Counted from the stretch's first letter, positions 18,984-29,426 are shown. The stretch: DNA of 64,000 nt from Desulfitobacterium dehalogenans ATCC 51507 (GCF_000243155.2 NC_018017.1:4216001-4280000); one strand, 5' to 3'. The notes: generated by a model from the sequence alone, not told the origin. Made by a program: numbers and translations.

Positions 18984-20348
18984 TTATTGCAGATATTCCC
19001 CTCGGGGAGTTTTGATGATACGCTGGATCTTCTCCTCAATTCCAGTCTCCGCATTGATGTAAACAAGGTATTCCTCATCCTGATAGAGTCCACGGAATTC
19101 GTAAGCCATAACCTCCCGGTTGCCCTTGACCGGAATCACAGCCGTCCGGGTCTCTTTGATTTGGAAGCCCTGTCTGAGCTTGGTTCTTGCTTGCTCAAGA
19201 GTCAGCTTTTTGGTGAAATTGCGTTTTTGGTGATAGGCATAGTAAGGAGTCGAATCGTAACCGATAATCTGTCCATTATCTAAAGCCACCGTGACTCGGA
19301 GTTTATCAGGGTAATAACGTGTACCGCTTTCATCCCGGACGTACTCCAGCTGCAGATATCCACCAAAATCCTCAGTGGAGGTCAAAACCAGATTCCATTC
19401 TAAGGACTTAAGGGTCTGGGCTACCTTTTCCTTAGCTTGCTCAGCACTCATGGTTCGCTCGTTAAACTCCCGCTGATCACGATAAATCAACACTTTGCCG
19501 CCCCGTTTGCTGACAGTCAGGAAGATATCTCCCTGCTTAAAGATGTAAACTCCTAAAGCGCCCTGACTGACGCCGGAAAACTCCGGATTGCTTCCTGGAT
19601 ATCCTACCTTGCTCAGGAAATCCTTGGCTGCCTTCATGGCAGTCTCTTTATCCACCTCATCACGGGGCAGACCGAGGGGTTCCTTTACAGAACGGGATTC
19701 GTATTCTCCCACATAGGAGAAAGGTGGGAGCTTTTGCAGACTGGCATTCAATTGGTCCAGTCCGGAGCGCACTGAACTGGAAGGGCCATCTGCCGATTCC
19801 GCCGCGGCTTCCGCTGTTCCTGTCTTCAGAAGGCCAACCATACGATTCCACAGAGTCCGATTATCCAGCCACGCCAGCCCCTCGGTATCCACTCTTTGGA
19901 CCAGATTCTGTACCTTTTCATTAACGGACAAAAGACGTGCGTGAACATCAGTGAGATTTTTATCATCTTCTGTAGTGGGTGTATGACCCACTGAGATTTG
20001 ATACGCTAGACTTCTTGTGAGATCTCCTGTACGATTTAAAAACTCACTAATATAACTTAGACCATTTTCTTCGGCCGGAAGCTGTGCCAAATCTTTAACC
20101 GCAGATTCACTGATGCTTCCTGCCTGGCTTAAATAAAGTACTTTTTGGCTGGAAGTAGAAGCTACACGACCTTTAGCCAAATCTGTCTCCAATTGGTCCA
20201 GATGGCTGGCAAAATCCCGTAAGGAACGTTGATATTGGTTTGTGCTGACTTTTTCCAGTTGTTCCGCCTGACGATACTCAGTAAATCCCCAAGCCAGGGA
20301 GAGGATTAAAGCGGTTCCTAAAATCCCAATCCAAAAGTTTCTGCTCAT
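18984..20348 (-). CDS. ypeB: Germination protein YpeB
   Basis: Spore protein needed for placement and control of the cortex-lytic enzyme SleB. 454 residues: an N-terminal membrane anchor (residues 5-25, FWIGILGTALILSLAWGF), a long helical region, and C-terminal PepSY-type repeats (about 230-450; EQAKEKVAQTLKSL, EQARTKLRQGFQIKETRTAVIP). It begins 11 bases after the sleB stop, the conserved sleB-ypeB pair. Expected to be expressed in the forespore; a sigma-G-like promoter lies before sleB. Confidence 0.93.
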   Translation of the reverse strand: MSRNFWIGILGTALILSLAWGFTEYRQAEQLEKVSTNQYQRSLRDFASHLDQLETDLAKGRVASTSSQKVLYLSQAGSISESAVKDLAQLPAEENGLSYISEFLNRTGDLTRSLAYQISVGHTPTTEDDKNLTDVHARLLSVNEKVQNLVQRVDTEGLAWLDNRTLWNRMVGLLKTGTAEAAAESADGPSSSVRSGLDQLNASLQKLPPFSYVGEYESRSVKEPLGLPRDEVDKETAMKAAKDFLSKVGYPGSNPEFSGVSQGALGVYIFKQGDIFLTVSKRGGKVLIYRDQREFNERTMSAEQAKEKVAQTLKSLEWNLVLTSTEDFGGYLQLEYVRDESGTRYYPDKLRVTVALDNGQIIGYDSTPYYAYHQKRNFTKKLTLEQARTKLRQGFQIKETRTAVIPVKGNREVMAYEFRGLYQDEEYLVYINAETGIEEKIQRIIKTPRGEYLQ

Positions 20349-20359
20349 GCAATCCCCTC

Positions 20360-21046
20360 CTAACGAGTGAAAATATGATTGCCGATTTGCATAATTTGCG
20401 GCCTGGACCAGATGAATTTATTTTTGGTCTTGGCCGGGTTGAAAAAATAAATGGCTCCCCCTGTAGGGTCCACTCCCGTTACCGCTTCTCGGGCTGCTTT
20501 AAGTGCCGAAGCTGTAGGGGCCATATTGATCTGCCCATCCGCCACACTGGAAAAAGCGAGAGGCTGATAGATTATGTCTGCTAGGGTATTAGGAAAGGCC
20601 GGATCCGCTATGCGATTGAGAAGCACAGCAGCTACAGCTACCTGTCCTACATAGGGTTCTCCCCGGGCCTCGGCACTGACACAACGTGCTAATAGGTTAA
20701 CATCCACATTTTTCGGTCCGACAGATTTTCCTGAGGCATTGGTGCTGCCCCCAGTCATAAGCTTGAGCTCTTTAATGGTCTGAGCTCCGGCTATTCCATC
20801 CACCTTTAAGCCCCGCTCCTTCTGAAAACGGGTCACGGCAGCCTTGGTCTTCGAGCCGTAAATGCCATCAACCTTTCCGACCACATAGCCCAAAGAGACA
20901 AGCTTTTTCTGGAGTTCAGTGACCTCCGGGCCTCTTGAACCTTGGCTTAGGGTTCGATCACCTAAAGCTCCATAAGCACCACTGGCAAGTATTAGAGCAA
21001 TGCCTAAAGCCATTACCCCTACCCACACTCTCTTTTTTGTGATCAT
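20360..21046 (-). CDS. sleB: Spore cortex-lytic enzyme SleB
   Basis: Lytic transglycosylase that degrades spore cortex containing muramic lactam during germination. About 228 residues: signal peptide (about 8-30), a peptidoglycan-binding type 1 domain (TLSQGSRGPEVTELQKKL to VDGIAGAQTIKEL, about 35-95), then the hydrolase type 2 domain with LLARCVSAEARGEPYVGQVAVAAVLLNR (catalytic Glu in SAEARGE) . Three candidate starts lie close together; ATG 21046 has GAGGTG six bases upstream, while GTG 21055 and ATG 21049 are alternatives. It leads the ypeB transcript. Confidence 0.93.
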   Translation of the reverse strand: MITKKRVWVGVMALGIALILASGAYGALGDRTLSQGSRGPEVTELQKKLVSLGYVVGKVDGIYGSKTKAAVTRFQKERGLKVDGIAGAQTIKELKLMTGGSTNASGKSVGPKNVDVNLLARCVSAEARGEPYVGQVAVAAVLLNRIADPAFPNTLADIIYQPLAFSSVADGQINMAPTASALKAAREAVTGVDPTGGAIYFFNPAKTKNKFIWSRPQIMQIGNHIFTR

Positions 21047-21079
21047 CATACTCACCTCACACCTAGATTTAATCTTTCT

Positions 21080-21109
21080 TAGTGTGGCTGAGGAAATGAA
21101 TTATTATCC
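21080..21109 (-). promoter_or_regulatory. Candidate sigma-G promoter of sleB-ypeB
   Basis: On the minus strand GGATA, an 18-base spacer and CACACTA. The forespore sigma-G consensus is roughly GHATR, 18 bases, CATNNTA, so each box has one mismatch. Distance to the sleB start is about 30 bases. Sigma-G control is known for the Bacillus homologues. Confidence 0.45.
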
Positions 21110-21145
21110 AGAAATCCAAGGAATTTTTATAGCCAGGCAAATAAG

Positions 21146-21174
21146 TAAAAAGACAGTCCTTTGAGAACTGTCTT
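21146..21174 (-). terminator. Terminator after aminotransferase gene
   Basis: Minus-strand arms AAGACAGT/ACTGTCTT with a nine-base loop followed by TTTACTT. Confidence 0.7.
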
Positions 21175-21232
21175 AGCGTAGATCAAACGAATTATCCAAA
21201 TTGTATTTTTACCGGTTCAGAGAGCAGCCTGA

Positions 21233-22405
21233 CTACTTCCCTAACCCTTCATGATAAACGGCTTTAAACGTTTCCACAGCCTTGGCCACGTCAGCCTTGA
21301 AGCCCATCTCGTTAAGGGTCTCGCCCACAAGCTCCATAGCCCTAATAAACATTTCTTCAGTAGCATTACCCATATGACCGATACGGAAAGCCTTCCCTGC
21401 TAGATTAGCCAGAGAACCGGCGATGATCATACCTTTTTCCGCCAGCTTGGAGCGGAACTCGGCATCATTTACTCCTTCCGGATAAAGGATGCAGCTCAGA
21501 GTGGGGGCAGCGATCTCTTCAGAAGCCAAGGCCTTCATACCGTACTGAGCGAGCCCCGCCCTAACGGCCTTCCCTAAAGCAGCATGGCGCTTATAGCGAG
21601 CTTCCAGGCCTTCGGCCATGACGATTTCCATTCCTTTTTCATAGGCATAAATCATATTGACGGGATGGGTGGCGTAATACTTACCAGGATCCTGCATAGT
21701 AGGCAGCCAGCGCAGGATATCCATATAGTACGCGGCTACCTTATCCATGGCTTCTCTTGCCTTTAAAGCTTTCGGTCCAAAAGCAACGATGGCTAAGCCC
21801 GGAGGAACTCCAATAGCTTTTTGGGAGCCGGTGAGAACGAGGTCGATTCTGTAGTCGGGATGTCCGTATTCTTTTTGCATATCTTCTTCAATAGCGGCTG
21901 TTGCACAGACTCCATCCAGGATAAAGAGAGGACCGTATTTCTTCACTGCCGGAACCAGCTCTTCCAGATTGGACATTACCCCGGTGGAGGTATCCGCATG
22001 GGTCACCGTTACAGCTTTGAAGCCTCCTTCGGCAAGCTTTTCCTCAACAGCAGAGATTTCAACATGTTTGCCCCACTCGGACTGGAGCACTTCAACCTGA
22101 ATACCATGGGTTTGGGCCAAAGGGATAAAACGGTCGCCAAAATAGCCATGACTAATAACCAAAATCTTTTCTCCAGGTGCCACTGTGTTGACGATGGCCA
22201 TCTCCATGGATAAAGTTCCTGAACCGGCGACGACAAAGACTTCGCCATCGGTATTGAACATACGCTTGGTCATATCCAGGCTGTTCTTGAATTTCTTAAC
22301 CAGTCTGGGGTCCGTGTGGGAATGGGTCTCCTGAGCTAATGCTTCATATATTTCATCCACAACCGGTGTAGGTCCAGGTATGAGAAGCATTTCTTGATTA
22401 GGCAT
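21233..22405 (-). CDS. Class V aminotransferase, serine-pyruvate/alanine-glyoxylate type
   Basis: PLP enzyme of the serine/alanine-glyoxylate aminotransferase group, 390 residues. Signatures: LLIPGPTPVVDEI at the N-terminus, VAGSGTLSMEMAIVN, substrate loop VTHADTSTGVMSNLEEL, and the PLP lysine in LVLTGSQKAIGVPPGLA (about residue 198). C-terminal FRIGHMGN is the conserved Arg segment that binds the substrate carboxylate. The exact amino donor and acceptor cannot be told; ureidoglycine-glyoxylate aminotransferase belongs to the same group, but no purine catabolism genes are nearby. Strong AAGGAGG ribosome site. Flanked by terminators, so monocistronic. Confidence 0.88.
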   Translation of the reverse strand: MPNQEMLLIPGPTPVVDEIYEALAQETHSHTDPRLVKKFKNSLDMTKRMFNTDGEVFVVAGSGTLSMEMAIVNTVAPGEKILVISHGYFGDRFIPLAQTHGIQVEVLQSEWGKHVEISAVEEKLAEGGFKAVTVTHADTSTGVMSNLEELVPAVKKYGPLFILDGVCATAAIEEDMQKEYGHPDYRIDLVLTGSQKAIGVPPGLAIVAFGPKALKAREAMDKVAAYYMDILRWLPTMQDPGKYYATHPVNMIYAYEKGMEIVMAEGLEARYKRHAALGKAVRAGLAQYGMKALASEEIAAPTLSCILYPEGVNDAEFRSKLAEKGMIIAGSLANLAGKAFRIGHMGNATEEMFIRAMELVGETLNEMGFKADVAKAVETFKAVYHEGLGK

Positions 22406-22654
22406 GGGGTCATCCTCCTTTTATTTACGTCTGTATTATTCCTAATCCATAGAAAATTATCATCTTATGATATTTACAGGAATCAATAAGTGTTCTATAG
22501 CAGATTTATTTTTCCTGCCTCTTCCATTAAAAACATTGTATACATGGTGAAAAATAATGCTATTTCCCGAATTGAGATGCAATTTAGGGGAATTTAGGTT
22601 TTTATTTACTGACTATCTTATTCCGCTTATCGAGAGATATAACTTATTGAGATA
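22406..22654. other. Intergenic region upstream of aminotransferase gene
   Basis: AT-rich gap without a plausible gene. It contains the short imperfect repeat TTATCGAGAGATATAACTTA followed by TTGAGATA near 22628-22655. I see no riboswitch or confident promoter here. Confidence 0.4.
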
Positions 22655-22687
22655 GATAAAGCGCTTATAGGTTAAACCAATAAGCGC
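22655..22687 (-). terminator. Terminator after small hypothetical gene
   Basis: Minus-strand arms GCGCTTAT/ATAAGCGC with an inner GGTTTAACC palindrome, followed by TTTATC. Confidence 0.65.
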
Positions 22688-22722
22688 CACGAAGTATTGA
22701 ACATCTTTAACTTTTAATCCAA

Positions 22723-23004
22723 CTACTTTTTATCTTTGAACCAACGACTTTTAATCGTTAATCCTTTACCGGTCAGTTTCCAACCATAGTCAATTCGAAA
22801 ATGATTAAAATCGTCCAGGCTTAATATACTAATATGGGTATAGAGCTTAATATCTTCCCCCAGGTCAATCGCCTGATATTCACCTAGTTCCTCTTCTTTA
22901 GGTTCACCTAGCTCTACAGTTGGCCATCCCACATTTTTAGCTATAGCCGTCATTCCGTTGTCCAGGATAAATTTCTTGGCAGCGGTTGTTACTAAGAGCT
23001 TCAA
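22723..23004 (-). CDS. Small protein, HesB/IscA-like sequence without cysteines
   Basis: 93-95 residues, not firmly recognised. The pattern VTTAAKKFILDNGM followed by GEPKEEELGEYQAIDLGEDIKLYTHISI resembles the HesB/IscA-like fold of small CC/Se-motif proteins, but no Cys is present where those carry their metal or selenium site (the segment here is AKNVGWP). A structural relic or a non-metal homologue is possible. Start taken at TTG 23004 with GGAGG eight bases upstream; ATG 23010 would leave only three bases. Own terminator downstream. Low certainty about family. Confidence 0.6.
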   Translation of the reverse strand: MKLLVTTAAKKFILDNGMTAIAKNVGWPTVELGEPKEEELGEYQAIDLGEDIKLYTHISILSLDDFNHFRIDYGWKLTGKGLTIKSRWFKDKK

Positions 23005-23111
23005 GCCCATTCCCTCCTACTTCAGTTGCGCTTTTTAATCGTTAGAGCAAATTCTACTTTATAATATAATTTAACTGATTTCCCCTAAACATTCAATATA
23101 TTTCAGCAATA

Positions 23112-24503
23112 TTAAAAGTCCGCATTTTTAACGGTGCGCGGGAAAGCTACTACATCGCGAATATTGGATATTCCGGTTAAATACATAATCACCCGCTCAA
23201 AGCCTAATCCGTAGCCTGCATGACGAGTGCCTCCGTATTTACGGAGATCCAAATACCAGCCGTAATCCTCCTTATGCAGCCCCATCTCATCCATTCTCTT
23301 CTCCAAATAATCTAAACGTTCTTCCCGCTGACTTCCACCGATGATTTCCCCCACTCCAGGAACGAGAAGATCCATAGCCGCCACAGTTTTTTCGTCATCA
23401 TTTAAACGCATGTAGAAAGCTTTGATATCCTTGGGATAATCGATAACAAACACAGGCTTCTTAAAGATCTGTTCCGTCAGGAAGCGCTCGTGCTCAGTCT
23501 GGAGATCCGTTCCCCATTCCACAGGAAATTCAAAGCGATCCTTTTCTTTTTGAAGAATTTCAATGGCTTCCGTATAGGTAATTCGGCCAAAGTCTGAATT
23601 GACGATATTCTCTAAGCGGCTAAATAAAGTTTTATCCACGAATTCATTGAAGAAGGCCATTTCTTCCGGAGCATGTTCCAAGACATAGGTGATCAAGTAT
23701 TTCATCATTTCTTCGGCAAGTTCCATATCATCTTGTAAATCTGCAAAAGCAATCTCCGGTTCAATCATCCAGAATTCTGCAGCATGGCGGGCTGTATTGG
23801 AATTCTCAGCGCGGAAGGTGGGACCAAAGGTATAGACATTGCGGAAAGCCATGCAATACGTTTCTGCATTGAGCTGGCCGCTTACCGTCAGGTTGGTTTC
23901 TTTGCCAAAGAAATCCTTGGCAAAGTCAATCTGTCCTTCTTCAGTCCTGGGCAGAGCATCCAAATCCAAGGTGGTGACTTGAAACATCTCCCCGGCTCCT
24001 TCAGCATCACTTCCGGTAATAATAGGGGTATGAACATAGACAAAGCCTTTATCCTGGAAGAACTTATGAATGGCATAGGCCACCAGGGAGCGAACACGGA
24101 ACACGGCAGAAAAGGTGTTGGTCCGGGGTCTAAGGTGAGCGATGGTCCGCAGATATTCAAAGGAGTGACGTTTTTTCTGCAGAGGATAATCCATGCTGCA
24201 GGATCCCTCTATCACGATGGACTGAGCCTTTAACTCAAAGGGTTGTTTTGCTCCGGGAGACTCTACCAGCAGGCCTTTTATGATTAATGAGCTTCCTGTG
24301 GCAACCTTGGAAATCTCTTCGAAGTTGCTTAAACTTTCTTCAAAAACCACCTGAATGCTCTTAAAAAAGGTGCCATCGTTGATTTCGATAAAACCGAAGG
24401 CTTTAGACACTCTCAGTGTACGAACCCATCCGGAAATCTGAATCTCTTGATTAAGGTATGCCTGAGTATCACGATAAATCGACTTGATCAAGGTGTTTTC
24501 CAT
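23112..24503 (-). CDS. asnS: Asparaginyl-tRNA synthetase
   Basis: Class II synthetase charging tRNA-Asn, 463 residues from the ATG at 24503, which has AGGGAGA about ten bases upstream. OB-fold anticodon domain (residues 10-110, [22 protein letters not shown]), motif 2 [25 protein letters not shown], and motif 3 [14 protein letters not shown]. The Asn-specific form rather than AspRS is supported by the motif 2 loop and the insertion after it. Having AsnRS and GlnRS (glnS below) means direct charging of both amide tRNAs is possible. Confidence 0.95.
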   Translation of the reverse strand: MENTLIKSIYRDTQAYLNQEIQISGWVRTLRVSKAFGFIEINDGTFFKSIQVVFEESLSNFEEISKVATGSSLIIKGLLVESPGAKQPFELKAQSIVIEGSCSMDYPLQKKRHSFEYLRTIAHLRPRTNTFSAVFRVRSLVAYAIHKFFQDKGFVYVHTPIITGSDAEGAGEMFQVTTLDLDALPRTEEGQIDFAKDFFGKETNLTVSGQLNAETYCMAFRNVYTFGPTFRAENSNTARHAAEFWMIEPEIAFADLQDDMELAEEMMKYLITYVLEHAPEEMAFFNEFVDKTLFSRLENIVNSDFGRITYTEAIEILQKEKDRFEFPVEWGTDLQTEHERFLTEQIFKKPVFVIDYPKDIKAFYMRLNDDEKTVAAMDLLVPGVGEIIGGSQREERLDYLEKRMDEMGLHKEDYGWYLDLRKYGGTRHAGYGLGFERVIMYLTGISNIRDVVAFPRTVKNADF

Positions 24504-24613
24504 TACTGGACAATCTCCCTTCATATTCTAGCTTGTTGCTTGTAGTTTTCATCTGTCTTTGACCAGTATAGTCTTCCTCATACCCAATTTAATTCTACAT
24601 TTTTGTTAAATAA

Positions 24614-26095
<1,482 letters not shown>

Positions 26096-26116
26096 TCGTT
26101 CACGGATTGATATGCT

Positions 26117-26170
26117 ACCCCCAGATAGGACAGTGAGGTAAAAACACTGTCCCGTCTGGGGGTGTTTCCT
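26117..26170 (+). terminator. Terminator after gdhA
   Basis: Long arms ACCCCCAGA..GGACAGTG and CACTGTCC..TCTGGGGGT with loop AGGTAAAAA, followed by GTTTCCTT. Confidence 0.75.
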
Positions 26171-26181
26171 TCCGCCGGCAA

Positions 26182-26481
26182 TCAACGAATCACTTTAAGG
26201 GGCTTTTTGGCAGGGGGCCACTCCTTAATCGTCTCAGCTATGGTTTCAAGCAGCTTCTGGGCCTCTTTTCTTTTTTCCTCTTTTAGCTTCCCATCAAGAT
26301 GAGTCAAATTGGTAAGGGCTGTTGTCAGCTCGAAAAAGGTCGCGCTGATGGTTTTGCAGCAGGTATCGCAGCGTTCCACATACTTGGCAGCGGCGTTGGG
26401 ATCAATTTCCGTTGGGAGGTTGTGGGTCGGTAAGGGAGTAGTGTTTGTTGGGGAAGCGGCGGCGTCCGTTCGGTCACACAA
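26182..26481 (-). CDS. Small hypothetical helical protein
   Basis: Family not recognised. 99 residues starting at a TTG; the first 28 are rich in Thr, Pro and Ala, followed by a likely helical part with a CDTCCK cluster near residue 40 and a charged stretch LDGKLKEEKRKEAQKLLETIAETIKEW. Ribosome site is poor (GAGTGA), so the start is uncertain. It runs towards the gdhA terminator. The composition of the C-terminal half looks protein-like, which is why I keep it. Confidence 0.45.
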   Translation of the reverse strand: MCDRTDAAASPTNTTPLPTHNLPTEIDPNAAAKYVERCDTCCKTISATFFELTTALTNLTHLDGKLKEEKRKEAQKLLETIAETIKEWPPAKKPLKVIR

Positions 26482-26484
26482 TCA

Positions 26485-26555
26485 TTCACTCTAATGCCCG
26501 CCCTTTCGTCATAGTGTCTCATGACACACTATGCCGACGGGCAAGGGAGAGTGAA
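26485..26555. repeat. Nested inverted repeat between divergent genes
   Basis: Three successive paired blocks around one centre: TTCACTCT/AGAGTGAA outside, GCCCG/CGGGC in the middle, CATAGTGT/ACACTATG inside. Total span about 71 bases, with unpaired bases between blocks. No T-run follows on either side. Confidence 0.6.
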
Positions 26556-26751
26556 GCCTATGGGGATTTCGCAATTTAAAGGGAGGAACCCTTCCGACAG
26601 ATACAAATGGGCTTATGACCTGCTCTATTCTTTGCTATTTGTTGACCAATCGGAATATAATGGATATAAACAGCATGCCCTCAACTTCGTCTACTGAGTG
26701 GATAGGCATAATGATGACCTCACCCCATTAAACTTTTGGAGGGATAAAAGA

Positions 26752-27390
26752 ATGAGAAAAGTGAGCTATCTTTTCTTAATCATGCTGGTTACAGCCAGTC
26801 TCTTGTCAGGATGCGCCAAAGAAGATCTACCCGTATCCGAGGCCAATATCCCCAGCGCTCCGGCCATGGCCCAACCCTTAGCACAGGCTTTAAAACTATC
26901 CGATGAAGAACTGGTTTACGAATACTGCAGCGGCATCGACCTCGCCCTAGCCGATAATTTGCTGTTCACTCAGGCCAAAGATATTCCGACGGAAACCCTG
27001 TACATATTTTTTTGCTACATAACCAGTCCGTCAGAAGGTTCGGAGAACATTCAGGAACAATGGCATAATAAAACCGATGACAAATACCATGTGCCGATAG
27101 CCGACATCGAAAACGTATTAAACCGCTATTTTGACGGCTACCATTTCGACCCCGCTCAAATCGACGGTTACCAGCCGCAGACCAAGGAGATTGTCATCGG
27201 CGGTCTGGGGGGATTTGGTGGAGGCCGTTTCCCGAAATTAGTTTCCAAAGAACAGCTGAGTGACGATACCCTGAAGCTGACCGTAGATTATTACGATTTC
27301 GATTATACAGAGGTTTTCTATACTAAAGTGTATACTATTCGTTTTACCGAGGAAGGTTCTCAGTATTTGTCTATCCAAAAAGCGGAGTAG
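26752..27390 (+). CDS. Lipoprotein of unknown function
   Basis: Predicted lipid-anchored extracytoplasmic protein, 212 residues from ATG 26752, which has GGAGGG upstream. Signal sequence MRKVSYLFLIMLVTASLLSG ends in the lipobox LSGC, so Cys21 would be acylated. The mature part is acidic, with a glycine stretch GGLGGFGGGRF near residue 150 and aromatic-rich strands at the end. No domain is recognised. Flanked by terminators, so it is probably transcribed alone. Confidence 0.8.
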   Translation: MRKVSYLFLIMLVTASLLSGCAKEDLPVSEANIPSAPAMAQPLAQALKLSDEELVYEYCSGIDLALADNLLFTQAKDIPTETLYIFFCYITSPSEGSENIQEQWHNKTDDKYHVPIADIENVLNRYFDGYHFDPAQIDGYQPQTKEIVIGGLGGFGGGRFPKLVSKEQLSDDTLKLTVDYYDFDYTEVFYTKVYTIRFTEEGSQYLSIQKAE

Positions 27391-27429
27391 GATCTCTTTG
27401 CTCCGCACTTATACCTTCTCATATGTTAA

Positions 27430-27469
27430 AAAGACCGGGGCACATGCAGCCTCGGTCTTTAGTATTTTT
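27430..27469 (+). terminator. Terminator after lipoprotein gene
   Basis: Arms AAAGACCG/CGGTCTTT followed by AGTATTTTT; the minus strand also has T-rich sequence after the stem, so it can act both ways. Confidence 0.75.
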
Positions 27470-27474
27470 AAACG

Positions 27475-27497
27475 AGAGAAGGACCTGCCTTCTCTCT
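27475..27497 (-). terminator. Terminator hairpin after lysA
   Basis: Arms GAGAGAAGG/CCTTCTCTC around a five-base loop just beyond the lysA stop, followed on the minus strand by GTTTAAAA. Confidence 0.6.
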
Positions 27498-27503
27498 TAA
27501 GAA

Positions 27504-28754
27504 CTATAGTTCACTGAAATCCAAGGTGGCGAAATAATCCTCTAGGATTTCCGCCCGGCGGATCAGCTTCACACTGCCGTCCCCTTGCAGCAATAACTCA
27601 GCATGACGCAGCTTGCCATTGTAGTTGAAGCCCATGGCATGTCCGTGAGCACCGGTATCATGAATCACCAGGATATCCCCGATATCGATCCGGGGCAGTT
27701 CCCGGTCCACGGCAAATTTATCGTTATTCTCACATAAGCTTCCGGTCACATCATAAATATGGTCCTTAGGCAGGTCTTCCTTACCCATGACGGTTATATG
27801 GTGGTATGCGCCGTATATTCCCGGACGCATCAGATCCGCCATGCTGGCGTCGACACCGATATAGTGTTTATAAATATCCTTACGATGAATAACCTGGGTC
27901 ACCAAATAGCCAAAAGGTCCCGTTACCATGCGCCCGCATTCCAAGCAAATGCGCAAAGGATCCAAGCCGTTGGGAACGATCTTCTCTTCGTAAACTTTAC
28001 GGACTCCTTCACCGATAGTCTCCAGATTGACCGGCTCTTGTTCCGGACGGTAGGGGATGCCGATTCCTCCGCCAAAATTCACAAATTCCAGGCGGATTCC
28101 CAGCCTTTCTTTCAGCTCTATGGCCAGATCAAACATCATCTCTGCTGTCTCAATGAAGAAATCAGGGTTCAGCTCATTGGAGATAATCATAGTATGAAGC
28201 CCGAAACGTTTCACTCCTTTATCACGAACGATCTCGTAAGCCTGGAATAATTGTTCCTTAGTTAAGCCATATTTGGATTCTTCAGGGCTGCCGATAATGG
28301 CATTTCCCTCCCGCAGGAAACCGGGATTATAACGGAAGGAGATCACCTCCGGCAGGCCGGCATGCTTTTCCAGATAATCAATATGGGTAATATCGTCTAA
28401 ATTGATGATCGCCCATAAATCCTTAGCTTTTTGAAATTCGTCTGCAGGGGTATTGTTGGAGGTCAGTATAATGTTCTCCTCTGTGATTCCCGCCTTTTCT
28501 GCCAAAATCAGCTCAGCCAAAGAGCTGCAATCTGCTCCAAAGCCTTCTTCCCGAAGGATCTTCAGAATATGGGGATTGGGGAGAGCTTTGACGGCAAAAT
28601 ACTCCTTAAACTCCGGTGCCCAGGCAAATGCCGACTGAAGTCTTTGGGCATTTTTTCGAATGGCTACCTCATCATAAATATGAAAAGGGGTGCCATAGTC
28701 CGCTATAATTTTCCGCAATTGCTCTTGATTAAAGGGTAATTTTTTTGCTGCCAT
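27504..28754 (-). CDS. lysA: Diaminopimelate decarboxylase
   Basis: Last step of lysine synthesis, decarboxylating meso-diaminopimelate. About 416 residues from ATG 28754, which has GGAGAGGAGAAG upstream. Alanine-racemase-like barrel with the PLP lysine in EYFAVKALPNPHIL (about residue 50), the glycine loop EFVNFGGGIGIPYRPEQ, and C-terminal CENNDKFAVDRELP plus GAHGHAMGFNYNG. It lies behind a lysine riboswitch and a terminator, which supports the substrate assignment over other decarboxylases of this fold. Confidence 0.93.
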   Translation of the reverse strand: MAAKKLPFNQEQLRKIIADYGTPFHIYDEVAIRKNAQRLQSAFAWAPEFKEYFAVKALPNPHILKILREEGFGADCSSLAELILAEKAGITEENIILTSNNTPADEFQKAKDLWAIINLDDITHIDYLEKHAGLPEVISFRYNPGFLREGNAIIGSPEESKYGLTKEQLFQAYEIVRDKGVKRFGLHTMIISNELNPDFFIETAEMMFDLAIELKERLGIRLEFVNFGGGIGIPYRPEQEPVNLETIGEGVRKVYEEKIVPNGLDPLRICLECGRMVTGPFGYLVTQVIHRKDIYKHYIGVDASMADLMRPGIYGAYHHITVMGKEDLPKDHIYDVTGSLCENNDKFAVDRELPRIDIGDILVIHDTGAHGHAMGFNYNGKLRHAELLLQGDGSVKLIRRAEILEDYFATLDFSEL

Positions 28755-28811
28755 ATTCTTCTCCTCTCCTAATACTATCAATCGATAGAAATTGTTAGAG
28801 TCTGATAGTGC

Positions 28812-28840
28812 AAAAAAAGGCTACGAGTCTCCCCGTAACC
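28812..28840 (-). terminator. Riboswitch-controlled terminator before lysA
   Basis: Minus-strand arms GGTTACG/CGTAGCC (one G-T pair) around GGGAGACT, followed by seven T. It lies between the lysine aptamer and lysA and is the likely expression platform, stopping transcription when lysine is bound. Confidence 0.8.
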
Positions 28841-28881
28841 GTTTCTCTAAGGCGAAAATATAGTCTAAGCCCCAAAACTTC

Positions 28882-29049
28882 ACGAGATAGCACTCCACCG
28901 AAAATCCGGTGACAGTCTTGCATTTTTTCAATGGAAGACCAGCTAAGACCCTTTGTCTTTGGCCTTTGCTTCGGCAGTGATTCCTTTCCTTATCCGTCAT
29001 AGCCTGACGCGCTCGGGATAATTACTCTTAATGCACTGCGCCTCTATCA
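28882..29049 (-). promoter_or_regulatory. Lysine riboswitch (L-box)
   Basis: Read on the minus strand it has the lysine aptamer landmarks in order: GAGGCGCAG followed by TTAAGAGTA, the GCCGAAG segment followed by GGCC, CTTAGCTGGTC, CTGTCACCGG, and GGTGGAGTGCTATCTC closing the first helix (GATAG with CTATC). Placed before lysA and followed by an intrinsic terminator. All landmarks are in the usual order, so I consider the assignment firm. Confidence 0.92.
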
Positions 29050-29072
29050 TTCACTCTATGAATTATCTATAC

Positions 29073-29101
29073 ATTATGGAACAAGATGTTACCCTTGTCA
29101 A
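29073..29101 (-). promoter_or_regulatory. Sigma-A promoter of the lysine riboswitch leader
   Basis: Minus strand TTGACA, 17-base spacer, CATAAT. Start of transcription expected near 29066, about 17 bases before the aptamer. Confidence 0.8.
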
Positions 29102-29132
29102 TACATTGCTTCCGTATACATTGCCCCTGCCT

Positions 29133-29345
29133 TTATTCTTTCGCATTCTGCAGATTTTCCATGATCCCCCGATTGTGAAAAACATCCTCCACCTCTAAGT
29201 TAAGCTGGCCACCCTTTGTGCTTTCTTTGGGCTTCTCGCCATAATCCATTGTATTTGATCCGGACTCTTGAGTCTGACTGATCACACCTGCCGGTTCCCA
29301 TAATTGGCGCTTCATCTCTTTAGCGGTATTCTTCCGGTCGTCCAT
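29133..29345 (-). CDS. Small hydrophilic hypothetical protein
   Basis: 70 residues, not recognised. A strong AAAGGAGG ribosome site precedes the ATG. Highly charged and polar, no Cys, no hydrophobic segment (MDDRKNTAKEMKRQLWEPAG at the start). Small acid-soluble or stress-type proteins have similar composition, but no family motif is seen. Between the lysine promoter and the TauE-type permease gene. Confidence 0.6.
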   Translation of the reverse strand: MDDRKNTAKEMKRQLWEPAGVISQTQESGSNTMDYGEKPKESTKGGQLNLEVEDVFHNRGIMENLQNAKE

Positions 29346-29426
29346 GCGGGATTCCTCCTTTTATCCTGACAAAATCAATTGCTTGCTGGTTCTGTCTTTA
29401 GAGTACCCGAAAACGCCCAAAACATG

